Counted from the stretch's first letter, positions 1-8,686 are shown. The stretch is DNA of 64,000 nt from Evansella sp. LMS18 (GCF_024362785.1 NZ_CP093301.1:4712001-4776000); one strand, 5' to 3'. The notes: generated by a model from the letters alone, not told the origin. Program-made: numbers and translations.

Positions 1-51
1 ATGTATAGGTGGGAAAATAGAGTAAATCTGGGTAAGCCTGAAAAAGAAAAA

Positions 52-73
52 GCCAGGCGTTTATATGCCCGGC
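52..73 (-). terminator. Terminator-like hairpin
   Basis: On the minus strand a GC-rich stem (GCCGGGC / GCCTGGC, with a G-T or mismatched pair) with a loop of about 8 nt is followed by a long T-rich tract. It looks intrinsic, but the gene it would serve is unclear because ppdK already has its own terminator at 311-334. It may be a back-up terminator. Confidence 0.4.
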
Positions 74-310
74 ATGTTACTAAATATTTTGTACACTATT
101 TCTACACATCCCAACGATTTAAGCAGGCTTTAGGAACCAGGTTTCGCTACTCCTTATTTCGCCACTGAAATCACCAACATTTATGCTATTAACGGAACGA
201 GGATCCCCAGCACTTCCCTGAAGCACCCTTTTTCTCCATTTAACGGAATGAGGACCCGTTTACGCTTGTTCCTTTTTTGAATAACGATTCTTTAACCTTG
301 AATGTAAAAA

Positions 311-334
311 GCAGGGACCAGCTTGCGTCCCTGC
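311..334 (-). terminator. Rho-independent terminator of the ccpN-ppdK operon
   Basis: Perfect 8-bp stem GCAGGGAC/GTCCCTGC with an 8-nt loop, followed on the minus strand by TTTTT. It sits 22 bases beyond the ppdK stop codon. Confidence 0.85.
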
Positions 335-355
335 TAAAACTATAAAACCTTTAAT

Positions 356-3016
356 TTATTTCACAACAGCTTCCGTTTTACTATTACGAATCGTTGCCTG
401 TGCTGCTGCAAGCCTTGCGAGCGGTACACGGTATGGAGAACAGCTCACATAATCAAGCCCGGCATTAAAGCAGAATTCAATGGAAGTTTTCTCTCCGCCA
501 TGCTCCCCGCAAATTCCTGTTTTCAGCTCTGGCTTTGCTGTTCTTCCGAGTTTCACGCCAGTCTCAACTAACTTTCCTACACCATTCTGGTCAAGCACTG
601 CGAATGGATTTTCAGGCAGGACTTTATTTTCAATATAGGCCTGTAGAAATTTCCCTTCTGCATCATCCCGGCTGTATCCAAAAGTTGTTTGTGTTAAGTC
701 GTTTGTACCGAAAGAAAAGAAATCTGCTTCCAACGCAATTGCGTCAGCTGTGAGAGCAGCCCGGGGTACTTCAATCATCGTGCCGACAGTGTAATCCACT
801 TGTGTGCCAGTTTCATCAGCGATCTGTTCAGCTGTGTTTACAACAAGCTTTCTCATTTCTTTTAGCTCATTTACATGGCCTACAAGAGGAATCATTATCT
901 CAGGAATGACTTTCATCCCTTTGTTTACCAGTTTTGCAGCCGCATAAAAAATAGCTTTGACCTGCATCTCATAAATCTCCGGGTGAATCATTCCGAGTCT
1001 GCAGCCACGGTGGCCAAGCATTGGATTAAATTCATCAAGCTGGCGTACTTTTCTGAGCAGCTGCTCTTTCTCCTTTAATTCAGGAGAATCAGGGTAAGTT
1101 AACTGTAACTTCGTTATGTCAACTAACAGCTCTTCCTTGTCCGGCATGAATTCGTGAAGCGGCGGGTCCAGAAGCCTTACTGTAACGGGGCGGTCTTCCA
1201 TTGCTTCGAATATTCCTTCGAAATCCTCCTGTTGCATCGGAAGAAGCTGTTCCAGTGCTTCAAGTCTTTCTTCTAATGTATCAGAAAGGATCATCCGCTG
1301 AACAACCGGAACCCGTGATGCATCCATAAACATATGCTCCGTCCGGCAGAGGCCGATTCCTTCCGCTCCAAATTCCACTGCTTTTCTTGAGTCCTGAGGA
1401 TTGTCGGCGTTTGTACGGACTTTCAATTTCCGCACATCATCTGCCCATGACAAAAGAGTCCGGAAATCATCGGATAGTTCCGGTTCTATCATAGGAATTT
1501 CCCCCAGCATGATTTCACCTGTAGAACCGTCAATTGTAATGATTTCTCCGTAGTTTACGACTGTATCTCCTGCAGTAAACTGCTTATTTTTCAAATCAAT
1601 CTTCAGAGCTTCACATCCGCAAATACACGCCTTGCCCATCCCTCTTGCTACCACTGCAGCATGAGAAGTCATCCCGCCGCGGCTTGTAACGACTGCCTGA
1701 GCGGAAATGATTCCGTGGATATCGTCCGGAGTAGTTTCAGGACGAACTAGTATAACCTTTCTGCCGTCGCCTGTAAGCCTTTCCGCTTCATCCGCGTCAA
1801 AAACAACCTGTCCTGTTGCAGCACCAGGGGAAGCTGGCAGTCCTTTTGCAATATGCTGCCGAACGAATGAATCATCGATACGGCGGTGAAGCAGCTGATC
1901 AAGCTGTTCCGGGTCAATACGGAGAAGCGCCTCCTGTTTTCCGATGACTTTATCGTTCACCAGTTCCACGGCAATACGAATAGCAGCTTCCGCTGTCCGT
2001 TTTCCTGTTCTTGTCTGCAAAATGAATAACTGGCCCCGTTCTACTGTAAACTCAATATCCTGCATATCTTTGTAATGGTTTTCCAGATGATTGCATGTCT
2101 CGACAAATTGGTCAAAAACGTCCGGCATCTCGTCTTTTAAAGTACTGATTGGCTGTGGAGTCCGGATGCCGGCAACAACATCCTCCCCCTGAGCGTTGAT
2201 TAAGTATTCCCCATAGAGCTTTTTTTCGCCAGTTGAGGGGTTCCTTGTAAAGGCGACACCAGTCCCTGAATCATTGCCCATGTTACCGAACACCATACTC
2301 TGAATGTTCACAGCCGTCCCTAAGTGATCCGGAATCTTATTGAGCCGTCTGTATACAACAGCTCTCTGGTTATGCCACGAATCAAAAACTGCCTGGATCG
2401 ATAAAAGCAGCTGTTCTTTAGGGTCCTGGGGAAAAGCCTTACGTGTATGTTTTTTTACAATTTTTTTATATTCGCCGATTACTTCTTTCCAGTCTTCTGC
2501 AGTTAATTCTGGGTCGGAAGTATATCCTTTTTCATCCCTTGTTTCCTCGAGCAGCTGCTCAAAATAGAAAACATCAACTCCCAGCACCACATCACTGAAC
2601 ATCTGGATAAACCTGCGGTAGGAGTCATAAGCAAATCTTGGGTTTTCAGTAAGCTTCGCCAAACCTTCCACTGTTTCGTCGTTCATCCCCAGGTTCAAAA
2701 CAGTATCCATCATTCCGGGCATGGAAAATACTGCCCCGGAACGTACAGAAACGAGCAGGGGATCTGATGTATCACCGAGTCTTTTACCAGTTTGTTCCTC
2801 CAGTGTGGCTAAAGCTTCATAAATCTCAAATCGCAGTTCCGGCGAAACGCTTTTGCCAGCTTCGTAATAAGCATTACATGCAGTTGTGGAAATGGTAAAA
2901 CCATAAGGAACTGGCAAACCAATCTTTGTCATCTCAGCAAGATTAGCTCCTTTACCTCCTAATAACTCTTTCATTTCACTATTGCCTTCATCAAAAAGGT
3001 ATACAAATTTATCCAC
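356..3016 (-). CDS. ppdK: Pyruvate, phosphate dikinase
   Basis: Cytoplasmic enzyme that interconverts pyruvate + ATP + Pi and PEP + AMP + PPi. The 886-residue length is full for bacterial PPDK. Visible domains are an N-terminal nucleotide-binding domain starting with the glycine loop GGKGANL (about residues 21-27), a central phosphohistidine domain with GGMTSHAAVVARG whose catalytic His is residue 452 (the regulatory Thr is 450), and a C-terminal PEP/pyruvate TIM barrel with the catalytic Cys 836 in GICGEHGGE. The start is GTG (TAGTG overlap of one base with the upstream regulator stop), with GGAGAGGAG upstream. The direct link to the PPDK regulatory protein gene and ccpN indicates gluconeogenic or PEP-balancing control. 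Family assignment is very secure. Confidence 0.97.
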   Translation of the reverse strand: MDKFVYLFDEGNSEMKELLGGKGANLAEMTKIGLPVPYGFTISTTACNAYYEAGKSVSPELRFEIYEALATLEEQTGKRLGDTSDPLLVSVRSGAVFSMPGMMDTVLNLGMNDETVEGLAKLTENPRFAYDSYRRFIQMFSDVVLGVDVFYFEQLLEETRDEKGYTSDPELTAEDWKEVIGEYKKIVKKHTRKAFPQDPKEQLLLSIQAVFDSWHNQRAVVYRRLNKIPDHLGTAVNIQSMVFGNMGNDSGTGVAFTRNPSTGEKKLYGEYLINAQGEDVVAGIRTPQPISTLKDEMPDVFDQFVETCNHLENHYKDMQDIEFTVERGQLFILQTRTGKRTAEAAIRIAVELVNDKVIGKQEALLRIDPEQLDQLLHRRIDDSFVRQHIAKGLPASPGAATGQVVFDADEAERLTGDGRKVILVRPETTPDDIHGIISAQAVVTSRGGMTSHAAVVARGMGKACICGCEALKIDLKNKQFTAGDTVVNYGEIITIDGSTGEIMLGEIPMIEPELSDDFRTLLSWADDVRKLKVRTNADNPQDSRKAVEFGAEGIGLCRTEHMFMDASRVPVVQRMILSDTLEERLEALEQLLPMQQEDFEGIFEAMEDRPVTVRLLDPPLHEFMPDKEELLVDITKLQLTYPDSPELKEKEQLLRKVRQLDEFNPMLGHRGCRLGMIHPEIYEMQVKAIFYAAAKLVNKGMKVIPEIMIPLVGHVNELKEMRKLVVNTAEQIADETGTQVDYTVGTMIEVPRAALTADAIALEADFFSFGTNDLTQTTFGYSRDDAEGKFLQAYIENKVLPENPFAVLDQNGVGKLVETGVKLGRTAKPELKTGICGEHGGEKTSIEFCFNAGLDYVSCSPYRVPLARLAAAQATIRNSKTEAVVK

Positions 3017-3843
3017 TAAACAGAGCTCCTCTCCATTTTAAAATTTTCTAATATGAGATTAGCTGTTTCTTCAACAGCTTTATTAGAGACGTCAATCACC
3101 GGGCAGCCGACCCGTTTCATAATCTTATCTGCATGCTCCAGTTCCTCCAGAATACGGTCCAGACGGGCATAGGAAGACTCAGCTGTCAGGCCAAGGGCTT
3201 TCAGCCGCTCTTTCCTGATTTCATTCAGCTTATCCGGTGAAATGATAAGGCCCACACATTTTTTTCTCGGCACCTCGTACAGCTCTTCCGGTGGAGCTAC
3301 TTCAGGAACGAGGGGGACATTGGCTACCTTAAAACGATGATGTGCCAGATACATAGATAAAGGTGTTTTCGATGTGCGGGAAACACCAATCAGGACGATA
3401 TCCGCTTTTTTTATCCCTCTTGGATCCCGGCCGTCATCATATTTAACTGCAAATTCAATCGCCTCTATTTTGCGAAAATAGGCATCGTCAAGCTTTCGCA
3501 CCATCCCCGGCTCATTTTTAGGCTTCTTTTGAAATTTATCAGAAAGAGCGTTCAAAAGAGGGCTCATTAAATCAACAGAGGTAATATCTTCCTCTTTTGC
3601 ACGCCGGTCCAGATAATTTTTTAACTCAGGAATTACAAGTGTGTATGCAATGATAGAATTCATATACTTCGCTTCCTGAATTACATCTTCAATATCTTCC
3701 GCTTCCTCCACATAGGAATGTCGCCGGATATCCATGGCTCCGCCGCTAAACTGGCTTACAGCAGCCTGAACAACAAACTGGGCAGTTTCCCCCACGGAAT
3801 CCGAGACTACAAAGACCGTTTCTTTCCTCTCCATGTTCTCCAC
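3016..3843 (-). CDS. PPDK regulatory protein (bifunctional kinase/pyrophosphorylase, YqfL/PDRP family)
   Basis: About 272-275 residues, DUF299/PDRP family. In characterised members this protein inactivates PPDK by ADP-dependent phosphorylation of the Thr next to the catalytic His and reactivates it by Pi-dependent dephosphorylation. The nucleotide-binding loop GVSRTSKT is visible at residues 153-160, preceded by the family signature [13 protein letters not shown]. The first ATG of MERKET (3834) and an upstream GTG (3843) are both possible starts; the purine-rich GGTGGAG lies only a few bases before the ATG. It lies between ccpN and ppdK with almost no spacing, so it is co-transcribed with its substrate. 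In Bacillus subtilis the orthologue (yqfL) sits next to ccpN as here. Confidence 0.93.
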   Translation of the reverse strand: MENMERKETVFVVSDSVGETAQFVVQAAVSQFSGGAMDIRRHSYVEEAEDIEDVIQEAKYMNSIIAYTLVIPELKNYLDRRAKEEDITSVDLMSPLLNALSDKFQKKPKNEPGMVRKLDDAYFRKIEAIEFAVKYDDGRDPRGIKKADIVLIGVSRTSKTPLSMYLAHHRFKVANVPLVPEVAPPEELYEVPRKKCVGLIISPDKLNEIRKERLKALGLTAESSYARLDRILEELEHADKIMKRVGCPVIDVSNKAVEETANLILENFKMERSSV

Positions 3844-3851
3844 CTGCTTTC

Positions 3852-4487
3852 TTATCTGGAGTAGTTTTCCATAAGTTCATAATAGGCTTTGGCAATAGTT
3901 GTTTTTGTGATGCTTCCTGTTAATTCAGCAAAAAACGGCTTCTCAGATTTAACAGCGATAACCGGCAGAGAATCGATTTCATGCTCTACCAGTTTTTTCG
4001 CAGCTTCCAGCAAAGTTTCCTGGTCTTCTGTAACAACTAAGTTAGGCATTCTTGCCATCACCACACTTACAGGAAGACTTTCCAGATTCGTATTATTTAT
4101 GGAAGCCATCAGCAAGTCCTTTTTTGATAAAGCTCCGGTTAATCCACCATCACTGTTAACCACATACAGGCAGCTGGTTCTCTCCAGACAAAGCTGAACA
4201 ACTGCATCGTATAAAGAGGAAGTTTCTGGCACTGCAACAGGCCTTCCTTTGAAGTCTTTTACCAGTTGCGCTTCAAACAACGATGCTTTTTTCTTGTTCT
4301 TAGAATTGAGTACATAACCGACACGGGGTTTTCCTTCCATTAACCCGCTCATAGATAAAACCGCCAGATCCGGCCTTAATGTCGCCCTGGTGACAGAAAG
4401 CTTTTCAGCAAGCTGTTCTCCAGTGACCGGCTGATCGGTGGTTAAAAAAGATAAGATTCTTTCCTGCCGTTCAGTCAGTTTGATCAT
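3852..4487 (-). CDS. ccpN: CcpN-type transcriptional repressor (HTH + two CBS domains)
   Basis: 211 residues. The N-terminal winged helix-turn-helix (about 1-60) is followed by two CBS domains (about 75-205), which bind adenine nucleotides in this family. In B. subtilis CcpN represses gluconeogenic genes (gapB, pckA) when glucose is present. Here it is the first gene of an operon with the PPDK regulator (8-bp gap) and ppdK, which extends the same carbon-control logic to PPDK. The start is the ATG of MIKLTERQ, placed 8 bases after GGAGG; a longer frame from 4496 has no better RBS. Confidence 0.9.
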   Translation of the reverse strand: MIKLTERQERILSFLTTDQPVTGEQLAEKLSVTRATLRPDLAVLSMSGLMEGKPRVGYVLNSKNKKKASLFEAQLVKDFKGRPVAVPETSSLYDAVVQLCLERTSCLYVVNSDGGLTGALSKKDLLMASINNTNLESLPVSVVMARMPNLVVTEDQETLLEAAKKLVEHEIDSLPVIAVKSEKPFFAELTGSITKTTIAKAYYELMENYSR

Positions 4488-4994
4488 AAACCCCACCTCC
4501 CGTGTGACCGAATTAATAAGCCATACTTTTTAAAATTAGTATATCACATTTAGCGAAAAAGGGAACAGATTGTTTTTAAATATACTTATAAAGTTAATAT
4601 GTTATATAAAAATATCAATAAAAATACCGTAAATAAGACTGTATCAGTCCTTATTCCCTGCTGTTATATTCTTTATATAAGTCGCATTTTAAGTGTCCTT
4701 GTGAGGAGGACACTGCCAACGAGTGCCTGTGGGTAAAGGGGTGAAAACTGTGGATAAGTATTTTTCTATGTATGGGACCTTCTTTTGTTGTTGATAAGTT
4801 TCTATCTGGTCTTCAATAAAGGGGAGTAGTGAGATGGAGGTTTTGCGAATATTTATTAGTGTGGCATAATTATTAATTTTGCTTTTTAAATTTATGAGGA
4901 AAAGATGAGTTGAAAAGGAAGTTTACATAATAAAATTACCGTTCTCTTTAATTAAAATTCACAGAGGCTGGGATTGCTCCCAGCCTCTTACTAA
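4488..4994. other. 507-bp intergenic region with two DnaA-box-like sites
   Basis: AT-rich spacer upstream of ccpN. It contains a short stem AGTGTCC/GGACACT (4692-4714) and two same-strand DnaA-box-like nonamers exactly 40 bp apart: TGTGGATAA (4749-4757, complement of the consensus TTATCCACA) and TGTTGATAA (4789-4797). No convincing gene is seen; an 11-codon frame near 4833 with a purine-rich leader is too short to call. Confidence 0.4.
4964..4987 (-). terminator. Terminator of the WrbA-like gene
   Basis: Ten-bp stem GAGGCTGGGA/TCCCAGCCTC with a 4-nt loop, 8 bases beyond the stop codon. The downstream tract on the minus strand (TGTGAATTTT) is only moderately T-rich. Confidence 0.75.
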
Positions 4995-5537
4995 TTATTT
5001 CGCCAGTTTAGCTGCTGCCTCTGCGACAAGCTTGCCATACTGCCGGGCAAGTTCCATTTCGGAGTTGTTCGGCTCATTCATCGGAGCTTCAGGTGAGGAT
5101 TCCACTGGTATTACTGATGTAGCACCATAAGGATTGCCATAATTCACCCGATCTTCATTCAGCGGGCCAGTGTTAGATACAAGAATCATACCATGGTGCT
5201 GCATTGGTGTTTGCAATGCACGGCACACATTTTCCACTCCCCCATGCTGGGAGGATGCCGTGGCAAACACCCCGCCAGCTTTACCTTGAAGGCCCCCGCT
5301 CACCCACAAACCGCCCAGTTTAGAAAAGAAAGTAGCCATCTTCGGATTAGGCTCCCCAAAATAACCTGAAGAACCCCAAATTATTCCCGCAGCATCTCTT
5401 AATTCTTCCGGGTCCGTATCTTCAACTGACTTTAGAATCCCCTCAACTCCTTCTGCCTGGTTTACCCCTTCGTTTACAGCATTGGCCAGAGCTTCAGTAT
5501 GGCCATACATACTTGCGTGCAAAATATATACTTTCAT
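4995..5537 (-). CDS. WrbA-like flavodoxin-fold NAD(P)H:quinone oxidoreductase
   Basis: 180 residues, flavodoxin/WrbA superfamily. The N-terminal phosphate-binding loop HASMYGHTEALA binds FMN. Further family features are WGSSGYFGEPNPKM, the SSQHGG segment, and the NPYGATS loop. Such enzymes reduce quinones by two electrons and avoid semiquinone radicals. The start is the ATG of MKVYILHAS with GGAGG six bases upstream; the longer frame to 5555 lacks an RBS. It is monocistronic, with its own terminator. WrbA or a generic NAD(P)H dehydrogenase cannot be separated without alignment. Confidence 0.88.
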   Translation of the reverse strand: MKVYILHASMYGHTEALANAVNEGVNQAEGVEGILKSVEDTDPEELRDAAGIIWGSSGYFGEPNPKMATFFSKLGGLWVSGGLQGKAGGVFATASSQHGGVENVCRALQTPMQHHGMILVSNTGPLNEDRVNYGNPYGATSVIPVESSPEAPMNEPNNSEMELARQYGKLVAEAAAKLAK

Positions 5538-5645
5538 CTTAATCCTCCTGTTCAAATGAGGTTTAACAAATATATTTTGCGCGGTTAAAAAGTAATTATT
5601 CAGCCTCTAAAACCAGTCACTTCATTACAAACGAAAATGAAAAAC

Positions 5646-5670
5646 ACGCCCTGCAAGTTAATGGGCGTGA
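5646..5670 (-). terminator. Terminator of the lipoprotein gene
   Basis: Stem CACGCCC/GGGCGTG with an 11-nt loop, followed by TTTTTC on the minus strand, about 40 bases after the lipoprotein stop. Confidence 0.8.
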
Positions 5671-5711
5671 TTATTTACTAAAGGTTATTCAATTTGGATC
5701 TACTGAACGTT

Positions 5712-6218
5712 TTAACCGCCTAATTCACTGATAATTGAATCCCAGCTTTTATACCAGGACTGGTAACTGCCGTGGATCTCTGTAGTGTTTTTTCCATCAA
5801 CGGAATAATAAGCACCGTCCAGAGGTTCCTCAGAAGCAGGAAAGGATGTGCCGCCAATAATGTCACCATCGTATAAATAAACCGTTACCTGGGTACTGTC
5901 CAGATAATACGGCTGACGACCGTAAAAATACCGGTCAAGGGGGTGATTCCTCACGAGAAATTCCTCTGTTTCAAGGGTTTTTCCCACAAAAGACTCAGGG
6001 CTCACTCTCTGTACAGACCAGACGTATTCCCCGTGTACTGTTTTCAGGTTTTCAAGAGTTACTTCGTATGTATTATCCCCTTCATATGAGACAATCTCAT
6101 ATCCATGTTCTTCTAAGTAGCTTTTTACTTGCTCAGCAGTTTCACTTAGTTCTTCCCTTCCTGCGCAGCCAGAAAGCAATAACATAATCAATATTCCGAG
6201 AGAAGCAGCCTTCATCAT
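5712..6218 (-). CDS. Putative lipoprotein of unknown function
   Basis: 168 residues. It begins with a type II signal peptide: MMK, a hydrophobic stretch, and the lipobox LLSGC, so the mature protein should be lipid-anchored on the outside of the membrane at Cys 18. The rest is acidic and Tyr-rich with no motif recognised. The segment YLEEHGYEIVSYEG suggests a small globular domain of the type seen in other Bacillus lipoproteins, but I cannot name the family. AGGGGG lies upstream of the paired ATGATG start. It is monocistronic, with a terminator at 5646-5670. Confidence 0.8.
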   Translation of the reverse strand: MMKAASLGILIMLLLSGCAGREELSETAEQVKSYLEEHGYEIVSYEGDNTYEVTLENLKTVHGEYVWSVQRVSPESFVGKTLETEEFLVRNHPLDRYFYGRQPYYLDSTQVTVYLYDGDIIGGTSFPASEEPLDGAYYSVDGKNTTEIHGSYQSWYKSWDSIISELGG

Positions 6219-6287
6219 TTCACCCCCTATTATAATAGACGAATCACATTTGCTAAGGTTTCAAAAAATCTGATTTTTTACAAAAAA

Positions 6288-6319
6288 AGACGTCAGAAAG
6301 GTTCCCCTTCCTGGCGTCT
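6288..6319 (-). terminator. Terminator of the small membrane-protein gene
   Basis: Stem AGACGNCAG paired with CTGNCGTCT (both strands complementary with two mismatches), loop rich in GGGG/CC, then seven Ts on the minus strand. It lies about 20 bases after the stop codon at 6339. Confidence 0.75.
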
Positions 6320-6338
6320 GATTTAATATTATTACGGC

Positions 6339-6539
6339 TCACCTCAGTGCAAAATAAAATATTGCAAAAAGTAAAGCTGGAATAAAAGCAATAATATAAA
6401 AACTTGTCAGTAATGTAATTCGGTTTCTCGTTTTTTTCTGATAAGATTCATCGTGTGGGTTAATTCCCACCATAATAGTAATTATTAGAGCTATTATGCA
6501 TATTAGTGCCGTGAAGATAAGATAAGGTGTCATATTCAT
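6339..6539 (-). CDS. Small two-TM membrane protein, unknown function
   Basis: 66 residues beginning MNMTPYLIF. Two hydrophobic helices (about 4-25 and 42-64) flank a polar charged loop (NPHDESYQKKTRNR). The start is chosen because GGAGG lies 10 bases upstream of the first ATG. A frame to 6620 exists, but its first 27 residues are encoded by the right end of the IS200/IS605-type element, so it is a shadow. The insertion therefore sits about 20 bp upstream of the start codon, just ahead of the RBS, and probably replaced the original promoter. Function unknown. Confidence 0.65.
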   Translation of the reverse strand: MNMTPYLIFTALICIIALIITIMVGINPHDESYQKKTRNRITLLTSFYIIAFIPALLFAIFYFALR

Positions 6540-6562
6540 AAATATAAATCCTCCATTTAACA

Positions 6563-6612
6563 TTGAACTACTCCACCTTAATTTCTTGAAAAATTTGAAG
6601 ATGGAGATTCCT
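6563..6612 (-). ncRNA. Right end of the IS element / candidate 3' part of an omega RNA
   Basis: In TnpB systems the guide (omega) RNA starts inside the tnpB 3' end, runs through the right end, and takes its guide from the DNA just beyond the border. The hairpin here (CTCCATCTTCAAATTTTTC... paired weakly with ...GGTGGAG) fits that scaffold. The guide would then be the leader of the small membrane-protein gene at 6339-6539. This is inference from family knowledge. Confidence 0.45.
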
Positions 6613-6639
6613 AAGAACACTAACCTAAGTCAGTTTTGA

Positions 6640-7812
6640 TTAGGCTATCCCCGCAGTTCCTGCGGTTAATCGTAAGGCTTCTTTACGAAGGTTTATGCTT
6701 GCGTTAATATCTCTTTGGTGATGCGTGTGGCACACAGGGCAATCCCATTCACGCATCGCAAGATTTTTAACGTCTTTATGCTTGTGGCCGCACGTAAAAC
6801 ACAGTTGACTGCTGGCAAAGTTTTTGGCTGCCGTAACGACTTGTTTGCCGTACCAGCCAGCCTTGTACTCCAGCATGGTTCCAAATTGTGACCAGGACAC
6901 TTCGCTGATGGATTTAGCGAGTTTGTGATTTTTTAACATGTTTTTCACAGACAAATCTTCCATTCCGATAATATCGTGGTTTTTGACTATTTCGGTGGAG
7001 ATTTTATCTAACATGTCTTTTCTCGCATTTGCTATTTTCTCGTGAATGCGGGCAACTTTCCTTTTTTGTTTATTCCAGTTGGAAGAACCCATTTGCCGTC
7101 TGGACAGAATGCGCTGCGCTTTCGCCAACTTTTCTTCTAATGTACGGAAAAATTTTGGGTTTTTATAGATTGTCCCGTCGGACAGGATAGCGAAATCCTT
7201 CAACCCAACATCGATCCCAATAGACGCCCCTGTCTTTTCAAAGTGTTCCACTTCTGTCTCAGCTAATATGGAAATGTAGTATTTACCGGAAGGGTTTCGT
7301 CTAATGGTAGCGTTTATGATCCTTCCGTCCACCTCACGGCTCTTCGCAAACCGGACAAGCCCAAGCTTTGGCAGTTTTATGTGTTTAGGGAGGATCTGGA
7401 AATTACCATTTACAAATTTCGTGGTGTACGATTGAACAGGATTCTTTTTGGACTTGAAACGTGGTTCGCGATTTTGTTTTTTGTAATACCGGCTGTAGGA
7501 GTCATTGACAATTTCAACGGATTTTTGGAGGGCAATACTATCCACTTCTTTTAAAAAAGGATAGTTCTTCTTCAATTCACGAACAGCTTTTATGGATTTG
7601 TTTTTATTGAAAAACTCACCTTTCCAGTTATTTCGAGGCAGCTGGCCGTTTTGCACCATTTCCTGAACGATATGCCAATAAGCATCTTTTTCCTTTTGTT
7701 TGCCAACAAAATAGTTGTAGACAAAACGTGCGCAGCCAATTGTTTTATTGATAAGTTCAGCCTGTTTTGAATTTGGATATATGCGAAATCTGTAAGCCTT
7801 TTTTACTTGCAT
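6640..7812 (-). CDS. tnpB: TnpB, RNA-guided nuclease of an IS200/IS605-type element
   Basis: 390 residues. The N-terminal OrfB_IS605 region is followed by the split RuvC nuclease with all three acidic residues present: Asp 201 ([10 protein letters not shown]), Glu 285 (GMEDLSVKN) and Asp 368 (HHQRDINAS). A four-Cys zinc ribbon is formed by CFTC (338, 341) and CPVC (358, 361). It therefore looks catalytically intact. The protein ends [11 protein letters not shown], a common TnpB end. The start ATG follows AGGAGGTGAAAACCA. An extended -10 (TGGTATAAT, complement of 7835-7840) is upstream. TnpB proteins cut DNA using an omega RNA and help keep the element in place. Confidence 0.93.
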   Translation of the reverse strand: MQVKKAYRFRIYPNSKQAELINKTIGCARFVYNYFVGKQKEKDAYWHIVQEMVQNGQLPRNNWKGEFFNKNKSIKAVRELKKNYPFLKEVDSIALQKSVEIVNDSYSRYYKKQNREPRFKSKKNPVQSYTTKFVNGNFQILPKHIKLPKLGLVRFAKSREVDGRIINATIRRNPSGKYYISILAETEVEHFEKTGASIGIDVGLKDFAILSDGTIYKNPKFFRTLEEKLAKAQRILSRRQMGSSNWNKQKRKVARIHEKIANARKDMLDKISTEIVKNHDIIGMEDLSVKNMLKNHKLAKSISEVSWSQFGTMLEYKAGWYGKQVVTAAKNFASSQLCFTCGHKHKDVKNLAMREWDCPVCHTHHQRDINASINLRKEALRLTAGTAGIA

Positions 7813-7834
7813 TGGTTTTCACCTCCTCCTGTTC

Positions 7835-7863
7835 ATTATACCAGACGAAACAGGAGGGTTCGA
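7835..7863 (-). promoter_or_regulatory. Candidate promoter of tnpB
   Basis: The minus strand reads TGGTATAAT (extended -10), 23 bases before the tnpB start. The -35 region is poor. Short leader. Confidence 0.4.
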
Positions 7864-7993
7864 ACATTTGTTCCTTTGTTTTCTCGGGCAATTTAGATGC
7901 CGAAGCTATACTACCCGAAGGCGATTCATCTCCCCCTTACCGTTGGGCTGCACCCTTCACACGCTTGAAGAGGGAGTTTTCTCGCCTATTTTG

Positions 7994-8166
7994 ATAAAAA
8001 AAAGAAGAAGACCACCGCTTCCCATTAACCTTATCCTATCATAAAATATCAAACCGTGCCGTGAAGCAAGCTTACGGTAACCTAGTCTTCATCAAAAAGG
8101 AGCTGACTACTTCCTTAAACCTGCCAGGCAGGCATCAAAGAAACCTGCCTGGCCATTTTCCTGTCC
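7994..8166. other. Spacer between IS left end and UVR-motif gene
   Basis: AT-rich; carries the hairpin at 8123-8153. No gene seen. Confidence 0.5.
8123..8153 (-). terminator. Strong hairpin after the UVR-motif gene
   Basis: Perfect 10-bp stem GCCAGGCAGG/CCTGCCTGGC with an 11-nt loop, 13 bases past the stop at 8167. The T tract on the minus strand is weak, so termination is likely but not certain. Confidence 0.55.
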
Positions 8167-8376
8167 TTATTTAGCAGTTTTCACTTCCTTACGGTTCTTT
8201 AGTTCCTCAATAATATAAATCATTTCTGTTTTCACATCTGAGGCTCTTTCAAACTCATATGCATTTCTTGCAATCTTTAATTCTGAAACTAATAAATTAT
8301 ACTGTTTTTTCAGTTCTTCCGTCGTTTTCTCAGACAGGTGCAGCATTTCCTTAACATCGGGATGGACTTTATACAT
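8167..8376 (-). CDS. Small stand-alone UVR-motif-like protein
   Basis: 69 residues, mostly helical. Residues 20-60 (KKQYNLLVSELKIARNAYEF... ERASDVKTEM) follow the pattern of the UvrB/UvrC interaction motif (A..x-EFE-x-A-x-x-x-(R/K)-x-E/D-M/I). UvrB/UvrC use this helical hairpin to bind each other, and McsA and some Clp proteins also carry it. A free copy this small could act as an adaptor or decoy, but no function is proven. GGAG lies seven bases before the ATG, and a strong hairpin follows the stop, which supports a real gene. Confidence 0.6.
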   Translation of the reverse strand: MYKVHPDVKEMLHLSEKTTEELKKQYNLLVSELKIARNAYEFERASDVKTEMIYIIEELKNRKEVKTAK

Positions 8377-8656
8377 ATGAGCACTCCTTACATAATGGAT
8401 TTTTCATATTTTTTTACAGGAGAAATCATTATTACCCTGAGTCCGTATACTACTAGTTATGTATATGCTCTACGGATCAAAAAGATTAAATGATTCCGTT
8501 AAAAACACTTGCTGATGAACAGGAAAAATTATGATATTTAATAATATGTAGATAAATATACCAAAAATTTTGACAAAAGAAAATGCTAAACGGAAAAAAA
8601 TCGCAATTTCACATAATTTTGTCGAATTTATTTGCATTTCCTACAATAATAAAAAA

Positions 8657-8674
8657 CCGGGGAAGTCCCCGGCC
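8657..8674 (-). terminator. Terminator of the GNAT gene
   Basis: Stem CCGGGGA/TCCCCGG with a very short loop, followed by TTTTTTATTATT on the minus strand, about 68 bases after the stop. Confidence 0.8.
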
Positions 8675-8686
8675 TTATTTACATAC

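Larger units (their letters stand above)
1..355. other. Intergenic left edge, no gene seen
   Basis: No open frame of useful length is visible. The stretch holds two minus-strand terminator-like hairpins (listed separately) and a short imperfect direct repeat around 196-215 and 240-260 (TAACGGAACGAGGATCC versus TAACGGAATGAGGACCC). What lies further left is outside the window. Confidence 0.5.
6563..7993 (-). mobile_element. IS200/IS605-type element carrying tnpB only (IS1341-like)
   Basis: One tnpB gene with flanking subterminal structures and no tnpA. The right end (6563-6612) shows the typical arrangement TTAGGAATCTCCATC, a hairpin, then GTGGAGTAGTTCAA on the minus strand. The left end (about 7900-7993) shows a hairpin around CTTCAAGCGTGTGAAG and the block GGGGGAGATGAATCGCC. 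The exact borders are inferred: a TTTAT pentamer at 7994-7998 could be the target flank. Without tnpA it would have to be mobilised in trans. The ends are intact enough to suggest a recent insertion. Confidence 0.7.

Noticed and set aside
6540-6620. N-terminal extension of the small membrane protein into the IS right end
   Set aside because: Those codons belong to the IS end; GGAGG supports the internal ATG at 6539.
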